Assembly: GCA_964423545.1 (NCBI GenBank)
Contig: CAYRFV010000029.1
Span: forward strand, 1-31,278
Direction of reading: 5' to 3'
DNA length: 31,278 nt
From: JALOOE01 sp964423545
GTDB taxonomy: Bacteria; Chloroflexota; Anaerolineae; CG2-30-64-16
The position numbers and the translations under genes are program-made. Below, piece after piece: positions 16,795 through 24,120 of this stretch. The notes beneath the pieces are model-generated. The model worked only from the letters and a program-made list of their open reading frames with translations. It made no database searches and was not told the DNA's origin. Every line of letters begins with the position of its first letter. The stretch's first letter is position 1.

Positions 16795-17967
16795 TCAGCC
16801 GGTCTGCTCCGCCGCGCGCTCGGCTGCCCGATAGACCTCGCGCAGCGCAGCGCCCGTCGCTTCGGCCAACCGCCGGCAGTCATCGTATTCCGGTGCAGCG
16901 CGCCGCGTGCCGTCTCCCAGCGTGGCGATCTTAATGCGGACATCGCCGTAGGGGGTCGTCACGACGCGGAACTCGCGCGGCAGCGACATGCGCCCCATGG
17001 TCTGCTGGCGCACACCCAGCGTGCTCGTCTCTCGCAGCAGGATCCCGGTGAGCGGCCCGCTGTCACCCGGCCGGCAGATGACGCGCAGCAGGGTGCCGGG
17101 CCGGTTCTTTTTCATCTGGATCGGTGACAGGAAAACGTCCAGCGCGCCGGCCATAAACAGACGGGCCATCACGTGGTCGTAGATCTGCGGGTTGAGATCG
17201 TCGATGTTCGTCTCCAGCACCACGACGGACTCAACGCCGAGGCTGGCGGGCGCATCCTGCTCGCCGAGGAGCAGCCGCACGACGTTCGGCACCGGCAGGT
17301 CGCGACCGCCCGCGCCGTAGCCGACTGCCCTCAGGGTCATGGGCGGAATGGGGCCGAATCCTGTCGCCAGCGCGGCGAGGAGTGCGGCGCCGGTCGGCGT
17401 CACCAGCTCCTTTTCGATCTCGCTGCCGACGATGGGCACGTCTTTCAGCAGCGCCACCGTGGCCGGTGCGGGCAGGGGGATCTGGCCGTGCGCGCCGCGG
17501 ATGAAGCCGCGGCCCATCGGCAGCGGCGACGCATAGACCTTCTCGATCCCCAGCGCATCGAGTCCGACCAGACACCCCACGACATCCACAATGGTGTCGA
17601 CGCCGCCTAGCTCGTGCAAGTGCACCCGGTCAAGGGTTGTACCGTGGATCCCGGCTTCCACCTCGGCCATGTGCTGAAAGATGGCCGAGGCATGCTGCTT
17701 TATGCTGGAGGGAAGCGAGCTCCCCTCCACAATCGCAACGATCTCGGCAAGATGTCGCTCCGGCACGTCGTTGGCGACGACCACATCCACCTTTGTTGCG
17801 CTGAAGCCGTTCTTGTTGACGTGCCGCGTCTTGAGCTCGAAATCGTTTAGCCGCAGTGCGGCCAGCCGCGCCCGCAGATCATCGGAGGCCAGTCCGGCGT
17901 CAATCAGTGCGCCGAGGAGCATGTCGCCGCTGGCGCCGCCGATGCAGTCGAAGTATGCGATCTTCAT
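16795..17967 (-). CDS. larC: Nickel-pincer cofactor cyclometallase LarC
   Basis: 390 residues in a single uninterrupted frame from ATG 17967 (MKIAYFDCIGGASGDMLLGAL). LarC inserts Ni2+ into pyridinium-3,5-bisthiocarboxylate mononucleotide (CTP-dependent) to give the nickel-pincer nucleotide. Visible family motifs: RVHLHELGGVDTIVD at 114-128, PLPMGRGFIRGAHGQIPLPAPA, VTPTGAALL, VLETNIDDLNPQIYDHVMARL and the C-terminal QMKKNRPGTLLRVIC. In Lactobacillus plantarum larC is made by ribosomal frameshifting between two frames; here none is needed. The ATG overlaps the larB stop (ATGA), showing coupling. Confidence 0.95.
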   Translation of the reverse strand: MKIAYFDCIGGASGDMLLGALIDAGLASDDLRARLAALRLNDFELKTRHVNKNGFSATKVDVVVANDVPERHLAEIVAIVEGSSLPSSIKQHASAIFQHMAEVEAGIHGTTLDRVHLHELGGVDTIVDVVGCLVGLDALGIEKVYASPLPMGRGFIRGAHGQIPLPAPATVALLKDVPIVGSEIEKELVTPTGAALLAALATGFGPIPPMTLRAVGYGAGGRDLPVPNVVRLLLGEQDAPASLGVESVVVLETNIDDLNPQIYDHVMARLFMAGALDVFLSPIQMKKNRPGTLLRVICRPGDSGPLTGILLRETSTLGVRQQTMGRMSLPREFRVVTTPYGDVRIKIATLGDGTRRAAPEYDDCRRLAEATGAALREVYRAAERAAEQTG

Positions 17968-18740
17968 GTCTCGTCCTCGCGACAACAGCGCCTCAGGATC
18001 GTGTGCGCATAGACTGCGGCCCCGAATCCGTTGTCGATATTGACCACCGCTACGCCCAGCGCGCACGAGTTGAGCATCGTGAGGAGGGGTGCGACGCCGC
18101 CGAAGTGCGCGCCGTAGCCCACGCTGGTCGGCACCCCGATCACCGGACAACTCACCAGTCCGGCCACGACACTCGTCAGCGCGCCTTCCATCCCCGCCAC
18201 GCTGATCACCACGTCGGCGCGGACAAGCTGCTCGGTCCGGCTCAGCAGACGATGGATGCCCGCCACCCCGACGTCGTAGGCCCGCATCACCCGGTCGCCG
18301 AGGAAATCGAGCGTCTGTGCGGCTTCCTCAGCCACCGGCAGATCGGCCGTGCCGCCGGTGACCACCATGACGTAGGGTGCGGTTTCGTCGGGCGTCGGCA
18401 GCTCGCGTCGCGCCAACGTGATGAGCCGCGACACCCGATCGTAGCCGGCCGCAGGCAGCCGCCCGGCTACGAAGGCCGCCTGATCCGCCGAAGCGCGCGT
18501 GCCCAGCAGCCGATCGTGTCCCTGCCACAGCCGTTCCATGATGCCGGCAACCTGCTCCGCGGTCTTGCCCTGGCAGAAGACCACCTCGGGCAGCCCCTGG
18601 CGCAGGGCCCGGTGCGTGTCCAACTGGGCATAGCCCAGGCTGTCGTACGGCAGGGTGCGCAGCCGGGCCAGCGCCTGTTCGACGTTCACCTGCCCGGCCT
18701 GCACCGCAGCCAGCAGGTCGCGCAGCTTGTCAACGTCCAT
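17964..18740 (-). CDS. larB: NPN cofactor biosynthesis carboxylase/hydrolase LarB
   Basis: 258 residues from ATG 18740 (MDVDKLRDLL), which overlaps the end of larE by 11 bp. LarB carboxylates the pyridine ring of nicotinic acid adenine dinucleotide at C5 and hydrolyses the phosphoanhydride, the first NPN step. N-terminal part: QALARLRTLPYDSLGYAQLDTHRALRQG, then PEVVFCQGKTAEQV. The PurE (AIR carboxylase)-like domain occupies about 120-245: VTGGTADLPVAEEA, YDVGVAGIHRLL, VAGMEGALTSVVAGL and VGYGAHFGGVAPLLTMLNSCA. The order larE-larB-larC with overlapping ends is a tight operon. Confidence 0.95.
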   Translation of the reverse strand: MDVDKLRDLLAAVQAGQVNVEQALARLRTLPYDSLGYAQLDTHRALRQGLPEVVFCQGKTAEQVAGIMERLWQGHDRLLGTRASADQAAFVAGRLPAAGYDRVSRLITLARRELPTPDETAPYVMVVTGGTADLPVAEEAAQTLDFLGDRVMRAYDVGVAGIHRLLSRTEQLVRADVVISVAGMEGALTSVVAGLVSCPVIGVPTSVGYGAHFGGVAPLLTMLNSCALGVAVVNIDNGFGAAVYAHTILRRCCREDET

Positions 18741-19545
18741 GCACGGGAAGCACCTCATTCATGCTGCCGGAGCGGAAGCCGGCGAGGTCGAGTGTGACGT
18801 AGATATACCCGAGCGTCTTGCACTCGTCGACGATCTCCTGACGATGCGCCAGCACCACCGGGAAGTCGGCCGGCTCCACCTCGATGCGCGCCACCTGGTC
18901 GTGGTGGCGCACGCGCAGCTGGCGCAGCCCCAACTGGCGGAGCGCCAGCTCGGCCCGTTCGACTTGCGACAACGTCTGTACGGTGATCGCGACGCCGTAC
19001 GGGATGCGCGAAGAGAGGCAGGCGGCCGACGGCTTGTCCCAGTTCGGCAGATCCAGGGTGCGGGCCTGGGCGCGAATCTCCGCCTTGGTGATGCCCATTT
19101 CCTGGAGCGGGCTGCGCACGCCGCGCTCAAGCGCGGCCCGGCGGCCTGGACGGTGGTCGTCGATGTCGTCGGCGTTGTTGCCGTCGACGAGGTGGCGGTA
19201 GCCTTGCGATTGGGCGAACGGCAGCAGTTGGTCGTACGTCGCGCTCTTGCAGAAGTAACAGCGATCCGACGTATTCGCCAGATACCGCTCGTCCTCGGTT
19301 TCGTGGGTCTCCAACAGGATGTGCCGGGCCCCGATCAACCGTGCGATCTCCTTTGCTTCGGCCAGCTCGTGCGCCGGAAAGCTGGGCGAGACGGCTGTGA
19401 GCCCGGCCGCCCGGTCGCCCAGACAATCATGAGCGATCTTCAGCAACAGGGTGCTATCGATGCCGCCGGAATACGCAACTGCGACGCTGCCCATCTCGGT
19501 CAGCAGCCGCTGCAAATTTACGAACTTGTCTTCCATTTCTCCCAT
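18730..19545 (-). CDS. larE: NPN cofactor sulfur transferase LarE, three-cysteine (iron-sulfur) type
   Basis: 271 residues counted from ATG 19545. A GTG at 19548 and an ATG at 19536 (close to GGGAG) are alternative starts. LarE adenylates the cofactor carboxylates and converts them to thiocarboxylates. The PP-loop SGGIDST is at 26-32, with DGNNADDIDDHRPG at 121-134. L. plantarum LarE has one sacrificial Cys. This protein has that Cys (Cys176 in SAACLSSRIPYG) plus a C-x-x-C (Cys96/Cys99 in DRCYFCK). That matches the Thermotoga-like LarE, whose three cysteines hold a [4Fe-4S] cluster and allow catalytic sulfur transfer (established for that family, inferred here). The C-terminal GYIYVTLDLAGFRSGSMNE is typical. 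Confidence 0.95.
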   Translation of the reverse strand: MGEMEDKFVNLQRLLTEMGSVAVAYSGGIDSTLLLKIAHDCLGDRAAGLTAVSPSFPAHELAEAKEIARLIGARHILLETHETEDERYLANTSDRCYFCKSATYDQLLPFAQSQGYRHLVDGNNADDIDDHRPGRRAALERGVRSPLQEMGITKAEIRAQARTLDLPNWDKPSAACLSSRIPYGVAITVQTLSQVERAELALRQLGLRQLRVRHHDQVARIEVEPADFPVVLAHRQEIVDECKTLGYIYVTLDLAGFRSGSMNEVLPVHGR

Positions 19546-19555
19546 CACACCGGTT

Positions 19556-20035
19556 CTATGATCTCAGCGCGCGCTGGACATCGCGCAGGTGCATTTTGTC
19601 GTGGCGATAGATGAGCTTGACGAAGTCCTCCAGCGACATCTCGCCGAGGAGCGGGTGGTTCCCGCGGCGGTCGAGATCGTCGTCCGATAGAGCGGCTGCC
19701 ATGGCCAGAGACGCCGCGCGGGATTCACGCAGCCGGTCGATCAGCTCAGCGGGGCTGAGCCGAACCAGTCTCACCACCTCGGCTGCGTTGATTGCATCGA
19801 CGTCCACGCCAGGTGGCGCGCCCGGCCCACCTGCGACGATGTCGGCCATCAGCAAGCGGATGTAGCTTTCGGCGCTGACCAGGTGCGCCAGGATGCTGTG
19901 GATCGTCCAGGCGCCCTCTTCGGCGGGATACACCGGAGTCGTCCACGCGGCAGTCGGTAGGCCGCTCAGTTGTGCGACCAGCGCTTCGCCCTCCTCGCCC
20001 AGCCGTCGGACGAGGAAATCGACACGCGAGCCCAT
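19556..20035 (-). CDS. DinB/YfiT-like four-helix metal-binding protein
   Basis: 159 residues. A four-helix DinB_2-type bundle: WTIHSILAHLVSAE with His51, and IYRHDKMHLRDVQRAL with His145 and His149, giving the usual three-His metal site (often Ni or Zn). Members include thiol-dependent transferases, but many are uncharacterised. AGGAG lies 7-8 nt before ATG 20035. It is the first gene of the transcript that continues 10 bp later into larE. The position next to nickel-cofactor genes and the metal-binding fold make a link to nickel metabolism possible but unproven. Confidence 0.82.
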   Translation of the reverse strand: MGSRVDFLVRRLGEEGEALVAQLSGLPTAAWTTPVYPAEEGAWTIHSILAHLVSAESYIRLLMADIVAGGPGAPPGVDVDAINAAEVVRLVRLSPAELIDRLRESRAASLAMAAALSDDDLDRRGNHPLLGEMSLEDFVKLIYRHDKMHLRDVQRALRS

Positions 20036-20070
20036 TCATCACTCCTCGTCGTGCGGTAGCACCTGGAGAC

Positions 20071-20076
20071 AGTATA
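20071..20076 (-). promoter_or_regulatory. Probable -10 element of the DinB-larEBC operon
   Basis: TATACT on the minus strand 36 nt upstream of ATG 20035, in the only gap of useful size (86 bp) between the Fur-like gene and DinB. No TG extension, and no TTGCAA box is seen here. Confidence 0.35.
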
Positions 20077-20121
20077 CCCTGCGGAGGGGAGAAAAGCCAA
20101 TGCCGGGGAGGAACCGCGCTG

Positions 20122-20580
20122 CTAACCGTTGCCGGGCACGGCTTGCGCTGCCTGCTTCTCGCAGCACTGCAGACACCATCCCGACAGATTGAGGTGCTCC
20201 AAGTCGACCGCAAAGCCGTAGCGGCTCCTGATCTGGCTCACGGCGGGCTGAAGCGCATCGAGCGCCGCGCCGAGCACAGCGCCGCACCCGATGCAGACCA
20301 GGTGCGCGTGCGAGGCGTGGTCGATGCGGAGCCTGTAGCGCCGCTGGCCATCGGCGCCTTCGACCGATGCGATCAGCGAGAAGTCCTGGAGCAGATCGAG
20401 GGTGCGGTATACCGTGGAGATATCGACCGCCGCGCTGAGCGCATGGACGCGTTGGAAGATCTCGTCGGCGGTGGCGAAACCGTCGATCTCGTGCAACACG
20501 CTGAGCACCATCTCACGCTGGGCCGTCAGCCGGAAGCCGCGCTCGCGCAATTCTCGGATGAATTCAGCCTGACAGGACAT
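20122..20580 (-). CDS. Fur-family metalloregulator, candidate nickel regulator
   Basis: 152 residues from ATG 20580, with GAGGGAG just upstream. Winged helix at 1-85: RGFRLTAQREMVLSVL, FATADEIFQRV and recognition helix DISTVYRTLDLL. The dimerisation domain begins DHASHAHLVCIGCGAV (His88, His91, His93; Cys96-x-x-Cys99) and ends SGWCLQCCEK (Cys136-x-x-Cys139), so two CxxC pairs form the structural Zn site. It ends the larMN-Q-O transporter operon, 37 bp after cbiO. A Nur-like box overlaps that operon's promoter, so autoregulation by nickel is the simplest reading. Zur or Fur function cannot be excluded from sequence alone. Confidence 0.88.
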   Translation of the reverse strand: MSCQAEFIRELRERGFRLTAQREMVLSVLHEIDGFATADEIFQRVHALSAAVDISTVYRTLDLLQDFSLIASVEGADGQRRYRLRIDHASHAHLVCIGCGAVLGAALDALQPAVSQIRSRYGFAVDLEHLNLSGWCLQCCEKQAAQAVPGNG

Positions 20581-20617
20581 TGCTCCCTCACCGGCGCCGG
20601 TGTTTTGACTCCCGCGC

Positions 20618-21328
20618 CTAAAGCTCCAGTCCGTGCGCTTCCAGCAGCGCGGCGTCAGCAAGGATCTCGCCGGTTGGCCCATCCGCGACGATCTGGCCGT
20701 GATCCATCACCACCGTGCGCGGCAGCAGTTCGGCGACCATCCGCAGGTCGTGGGTCGAGATCAGCATCGTCTGCGGCAGGGCGCGCAGGAGCGCGATGAG
20801 CCCGCGCCGTGCACGCGGATCGAGGCCGGCGGTCGGCTCATCGAGCACGAGGACCTCAGGGCGCATCGAGAGCACCGTGGCGATGGCGATCCGCTTCTTC
20901 TCGCCGACGCTCAGATGGTGCGAGACGCGGCCCGCATAGTCGCTCATGTGAACGGCTGCCAGCGCGTGATCAACCCGTGTCCGCACCTCTTTCTCACTGA
21001 GCCCCTGATAGATGGGCCCGAACGCGATGTCGTCGAAGACGGTCGGCGAGAAGAGCTGATCATCCGGGTCTTGAAACACCAACCCAACCTGGCCGCGCAC
21101 CTTGCCCAATGTTTTTTCGGCCACAGCCAATCCGCAGATCGTCACCGAACCGCCGCCAGGCTGCAGGATGCCGTTCAGGTGAAGCATCAGCGTCGATTTG
21201 CCGGCGCCGTTCGGGCCGACCAGGGCGACCTTCTCGCCCGGCTGGATGGTCAGCGAGACATCACGCAACGCCTGATGCCCATCGCCGTAAGCAAAGGAAA
21301 GATGCTCAATCCGCACCGCGTCGTTCAT
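20618..21328 (-). CDS. larO: Energy-coupling factor ATPase of the nickel/cobalt transporter (CbiO/LarO)
   Basis: 236 residues from ATG 21328; an in-frame GTG at 21334, directly after the upstream stop codon, is an alternative. It hydrolyses ATP to power the CbiMQO-type ECF importer at the cytoplasmic face. Walker A GPNGAGKST at 38-46; Q-loop VFQDPDDQLFSPTVFDDIAFGP; signature HHLSVGEKKRIAIATVL; Walker B VLVLDEPTAGLDP; H-loop ISTHD. It is 6 bp downstream of the CbiQ stop. The context (LarMN fusion, Fur-like gene, larEBC) points to nickel rather than cobalt. Confidence 0.92.
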   Translation of the reverse strand: MNDAVRIEHLSFAYGDGHQALRDVSLTIQPGEKVALVGPNGAGKSTLMLHLNGILQPGGGSVTICGLAVAEKTLGKVRGQVGLVFQDPDDQLFSPTVFDDIAFGPIYQGLSEKEVRTRVDHALAAVHMSDYAGRVSHHLSVGEKKRIAIATVLSMRPEVLVLDEPTAGLDPRARRGLIALLRALPQTMLISTHDLRMVAELLPRTVVMDHGQIVADGPTGEILADAALLEAHGLEL

Positions 21329-21334
21329 ATCCAC

Positions 21335-22135
21335 TCACACCAGATGGCCCAGTAGCACCAGCAGCAGCAGCGCAACCAGGCCCGCGCCCAGCACAATGCG
21401 CTGACTCACAGGGATGGGCCGCAGCGGAAATGTCCGCACTTCGCCATCATAGCCGCGCGCGGCCATTGCGGCATAGATGCGCTCGCCCCGGTCGAACGAG
21501 CGGACGAGCAGATTCCCGGCCATCCCGCCCGTCACGCGCGCGCGCCAGCCCAGGCTGCCGCCGAGGCGCGCTCCCGGCGTCCCCGGATCGCCGCTGCGGG
21601 CTGCTCGCGCGCGCGACAGGCGGAGCACTTCATCTACTAGCACGAACAGATAGCGCCACATCAGACCGATGATCGCCACCATCAGGCGCGGCATCCGCAC
21701 CGCACGCATCGCCACCAGCAACTGAGGAAAAGGGGTGCTGGCCGCCAGCACGATCGCCATTTGGATCGATAGCCAGGATTTGAGCAGGATCGTGAGAAAG
21801 CGCTGTGCACCGTCGACCGTGATCGTCAGTGTCCAGGGACCGACAGGCAGCGCCAGCAAGGCGCTGCCTTTGGCCGTGAACAGGATCGGGACCGCTGCCA
21901 ACACGAACGGCAGCGCGAGCGCCGATCGCTTGAGGACAAACCCGACTCCCAGCTCAGAGAACAGCACGACCGACAGAATCACGGCAAACAGGAGCACATA
22001 CGCCGGCCACGCGGCCACCGGCGTCAGCGCCACGGCCAGGATGAAGGCCAGCGCCAACAGCAGCTTGACGCGCGGGTCGAGCGCGTGGACCAGGCTGGGG
22101 CGCGGCTTGTACGGATCGAGAAAGTGCACATGCAT
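21335..22135 (-). CDS. larQ: ECF transporter transmembrane subunit CbiQ/LarQ
   Basis: 266 residues from ATG 22135 (MHVHFLDPYKPRPS, the usual family beginning); an ATG at 22195 would add 20 residues. Several transmembrane helices start at LLLALAFILAVALTPVAAWPAYVLLFAVIL. The coupling region SRARAARSGDPG and the conserved motif RSFDRGERIYAAMAARGYDG contact the ATPase. It forms the T-component between the CbiM substrate subunit and CbiO. A 77-bp gap with a hairpin separates it from cbiM. Confidence 0.9.
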   Translation of the reverse strand: MHVHFLDPYKPRPSLVHALDPRVKLLLALAFILAVALTPVAAWPAYVLLFAVILSVVLFSELGVGFVLKRSALALPFVLAAVPILFTAKGSALLALPVGPWTLTITVDGAQRFLTILLKSWLSIQMAIVLAASTPFPQLLVAMRAVRMPRLMVAIIGLMWRYLFVLVDEVLRLSRARAARSGDPGTPGARLGGSLGWRARVTGGMAGNLLVRSFDRGERIYAAMAARGYDGEVRTFPLRPIPVSQRIVLGAGLVALLLLVLLGHLV

Positions 22136-22191
22136 GGCGCTCGGCCTCAGAGCGGGCGCAGTCGCGAATCCTGGCTGGTAGACGCCAGGGG

Positions 22192-22212
22192 GCATCCCGC
22201 CCGCAGGGATGC
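22192..22212 (-). other. Hairpin between cbiM and cbiQ
   Basis: GCATCCC and GGGATGC pair perfectly (7 bp) around a 7-nt loop, directly after the cbiM stop codon. It could stabilise the cbiM mRNA end or attenuate expression of cbiQ. There is no T-tract. Confidence 0.4.
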
Positions 22213-23172
22213 TCAGCTTTCAGCCGGTTGGCTGCGCTTGCGCCGGCTGAAGGCAAGTCCCAGCGCCACAACAAAGACCAGCACCGTGCCCAGCAGTCCC
22301 GCCGCAATGGTTGCCAGCGCTTCGCTGCTGATGCCGGGGAACGCATAGTCGGGAATGATCTCGTATAGCGGGCTTTGGGCCAGACCGATGAACCCCTGCT
22401 GTTCCGCAACCCATTCCAGGCCATCGGGGTGCGACGACGCGAGCGGAGAGAGCACAGCCAGCCCCAACGCAATCACGAGACCGACCAGCCACACCACGCC
22501 GCCTGCGGGAGTCTCGCTCCTGTCGCGTTTTACGAGCTCGGGACGCGCTGCCGACAGGAAAGCGAGCGCACCGACCGTGATCAGCCCCTCGGCAATGCCG
22601 ATCAAGGCGTGCACGGCGCCCATCGCCGGCAAGGCGATGTTCGCAGGCGACGTGCCCGATATCGCCAGCTCCAATGCGGTCGCCAGTGCGGCAACGAATA
22701 CGGCCAGCCAGGCGGCAGCGAAGCCGCCGGCGTAGAGGCCCCACGACCGGCCACCGGCAACCCGCCGCACGGTGCGATAGGCGAAATAAGAGACGCTGAC
22801 TCCGATGATCGCCATGTTGAAAATGTTGGCGCCGAGCGCCAGTAGACCGCCGTCCTGGAAAATGAGCGCCTGCACGCCGACCACGCAGGTCATGACAAGG
22901 ATCGCCGCCCACGGTCCCAATAGAATGGTCGCCAGCGTGGCTCCCAACATGTGCCCCGAAGTGCCGCCAGCTACTGCGAAGTTGAGCATCTGTCCGGCAA
23001 AGATGGCTGCCGCCAACACGCCCATCAGCGGCGCCTGCCTCTCTCCGAGATCCTGGTTCACCCGCTTGAGCGCGTAGATCACCAGCACAAGGGAGGCGAT
23101 CCAGAACACGACTGCCACATAGACGGAGAGAAACCCGTCAGGAATATGCAAGGGCGTCGGTGAGTAATGCAT
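22213..23172 (-). CDS. larMN: CbiM-PDGLE fusion, substrate subunit of a nickel ECF importer (LarMN type)
   Basis: 319 residues. CbiM/NikM core at about 9-215: HIPDGFLS, FAGQMLNFAVAGGTSGHMLGATLAT and QALIFQDGGLLALGANIFNMAIIG. The C-terminal 100 residues are a CbiN/NikN-like PDGLE domain (SSHPDGLEWVAEQQGF, then YAFPGIS and a last helix). This matches the LarMN fusion of the L. plantarum nickel transporter. The start is ATG 23172, with GGAGG 6-8 nt upstream. It gives MHYSPTPLHIPDG, whereas a TTG at 23151 would give the canonical MHIPDG end, in which Met1 and His2 bind the metal. The longer frame to 23244 crosses the promoter and is rejected. Confidence 0.9.
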   Translation of the reverse strand: MHYSPTPLHIPDGFLSVYVAVVFWIASLVLVIYALKRVNQDLGERQAPLMGVLAAAIFAGQMLNFAVAGGTSGHMLGATLATILLGPWAAILVMTCVVGVQALIFQDGGLLALGANIFNMAIIGVSVSYFAYRTVRRVAGGRSWGLYAGGFAAAWLAVFVAALATALELAISGTSPANIALPAMGAVHALIGIAEGLITVGALAFLSAARPELVKRDRSETPAGGVVWLVGLVIALGLAVLSPLASSHPDGLEWVAEQQGFIGLAQSPLYEIIPDYAFPGISSEALATIAAGLLGTVLVFVVALGLAFSRRKRSQPAES

Positions 23173-23232
23173 TGAAGACCTCCATAGCGCAGAGCATCGG
23201 TTAACGGCCGCCACATGGCGCAGCACGGTGAC

Positions 23233-23238
23233 ATTATA
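23233..23238 (-). promoter_or_regulatory. -10 element of the larMN-larQ-larO-fur operon
   Basis: A perfect TATAAT on the minus strand, 60-66 nt upstream of ATG 23172. The -35 position at 17-bp spacing (23256-23261) falls inside the TTGCAA inverted repeat, as expected of a repressor-controlled promoter. Confidence 0.6.
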
Positions 23239-23246
23239 GCGCATCT

Positions 23247-23264
23247 ATTGCAAATGATTGCAAT
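23247..23264. promoter_or_regulatory. Nur-like operator (TTGCAA-N4-TTGCAA)
   Basis: ATTGCAA-ATGA-TTGCAAT is a perfect inverted repeat with 7-bp arms. Each TTGCAA half is itself a palindrome. The Streptomyces coelicolor Nur box is described as TTGCAA-N5-TTGCAA, so only the spacer differs by one base. It covers the -35 region of the nickel importer operon, which also encodes a Fur-family protein. A further palindrome, GGCAATTGCC, lies at 23279-23288 and could be an auxiliary site. Confidence 0.65.
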
Positions 23265-23305
23265 TACGACTACAATGCGGCAATTGCCAGGCAAGTCGTT
23301 CGAGA

Positions 23306-23325
23306 CCGCCCGTCCGCACGGGCGG
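23306..23325 (-). terminator. GC-rich hairpin downstream of the lipoprotein gene
   Basis: CCGCCCGT and ACGGGCGG pair perfectly (8 bp) with a 4-nt loop. It lies directly behind the stronger hairpin at 23333-23360, possibly a tandem terminator insulating the nickel operon promoter. Confidence 0.4.
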
Positions 23326-23332
23326 AACGCGA

Positions 23333-23360
23333 ACGAGCCCAGGCAGACGCCTGGGCTCGT
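23333..23360 (-). terminator. Terminator of the 23406-24002 lipoprotein gene
   Basis: A perfect 12-bp stem (ACGAGCCCAGGC and its complement) with loop AGAC, 45 nt past the stop codon. On the minus strand it is followed by TTCGCGTTCC, a weak T-rich run. Confidence 0.6.
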
Positions 23361-23405
23361 CACTTCGTGATCGGATGTTGCGGCCGCGGCCTCCGACAGT
23401 GGCCG

Positions 23406-24002
23406 CTACCGGATGCGCAGCTCCAATCGCCCGTCCTCGATGCGGACCTCCTCAATGTACCACTGAGCGGCAAACTGCGCCAGCACCTGGTTGGCAATGG
23501 AAGGCAGCATTGCGGACACCAGGCCGCCGGGCGACACTGACTCCGCCTCGAATTGCAGTGTCCCATTCGCGGCGAACAGGCGTCCCACCATCGCCAGGCG
23601 GTTCAGTTGGAGCGGTCCCATGGTCAACTCGTCTGCGGTCAACGTCATCTTGCCTTCCGCGAAACGCACGTTCAACCCTTGCACCTTCACTCCCTGCTCC
23701 TGGCCGGCTCCACCTGCGATGGCCTGGAGGATCTCCTCTTCGGTGATGATGATGCGTTTCGGGTCGCGCGTCGGCTCCGACTGCGCAGCCCTGGTGGGAG
23801 TGGCGGGCGCTGCCGAGGCCTGGACCGACGGTGTGGCCGTGCTCCTCGGCTGCGACGTCACACCGGCCCTTGCCGTCGGCAGGATGAGCTGCGGTCGCGG
23901 CGGTTGGGGGGTCGGCGTCACCTGCGAACCGACGCCGCAGGCCAACATCGCCCATCCCAGTGATAGCAGACTGAGCCAGATTGTCAGGTAACGAGAATTC
24001 AC
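23406..24002 (-). CDS. Lipoprotein of unknown function with DUF2993/LmeA-like tail
   Basis: 198 residues from GTG 24002, with GGAGG about 10 nt upstream. A signal peptide ends in MLAC (Cys22), a lipobox. A Pro/Thr/Ala-rich linker covers about 28-82. The C-terminal domain (about 84-198) starts ITEEEILQAI and alternates strands such as VKVQGLNVRFAEGKMTLTADEL and TLQFEAESVS. It ends in VLAQFAAQWYIEEVRIEDGRLELRI, a layout reminiscent of DUF2993/LmeA lipid-binding proteins. That assignment is weak. It is preceded by its own promoter and followed by hairpins, so monocistronic. Confidence 0.7.
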   Translation of the reverse strand: MNSRYLTIWLSLLSLGWAMLACGVGSQVTPTPQPPRPQLILPTARAGVTSQPRSTATPSVQASAAPATPTRAAQSEPTRDPKRIIITEEEILQAIAGGAGQEQGVKVQGLNVRFAEGKMTLTADELTMGPLQLNRLAMVGRLFAANGTLQFEAESVSPGGLVSAMLPSIANQVLAQFAAQWYIEEVRIEDGRLELRIR

Positions 24003-24031
24003 GGTGGGTCACCTCCCAGACACCGCGCAGC

Positions 24032-24040
24032 AGTATATCA
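24032..24040 (-). promoter_or_regulatory. Extended -10 promoter of the 24002 lipoprotein gene
   Basis: TGATATACT on the minus strand, 30-38 nt upstream of the GTG start, giving a leader of roughly 23 nt that contains the GGAGG. Confidence 0.5.
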
Positions 24041-24120
24041 CGTGAGGCGCTCCTGAAGAAGCGCGCGACTTTCGCAGCGAGTCTGCGTATAGTACGATGA
24101 CAGCATCACCGGATGGCTTG

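Noticed and set aside
17567..17700. Programmed frameshift in larC as in L. plantarum
   Set aside because: larC is a single open frame of 390 codons; no frameshift is required.
23173..23232. Possible nickel/cobalt or cobalamin riboswitch in the cbiM leader
   Set aside because: The leader is about 55 nt with no four-way junction or B12 box; an operator at the promoter explains regulation better.
23170..23244. Upstream extension of the cbiM frame to 23244
   Set aside because: It would place the start upstream of the TATAAT promoter; the ATG at 23172 has a good Shine-Dalgarno.
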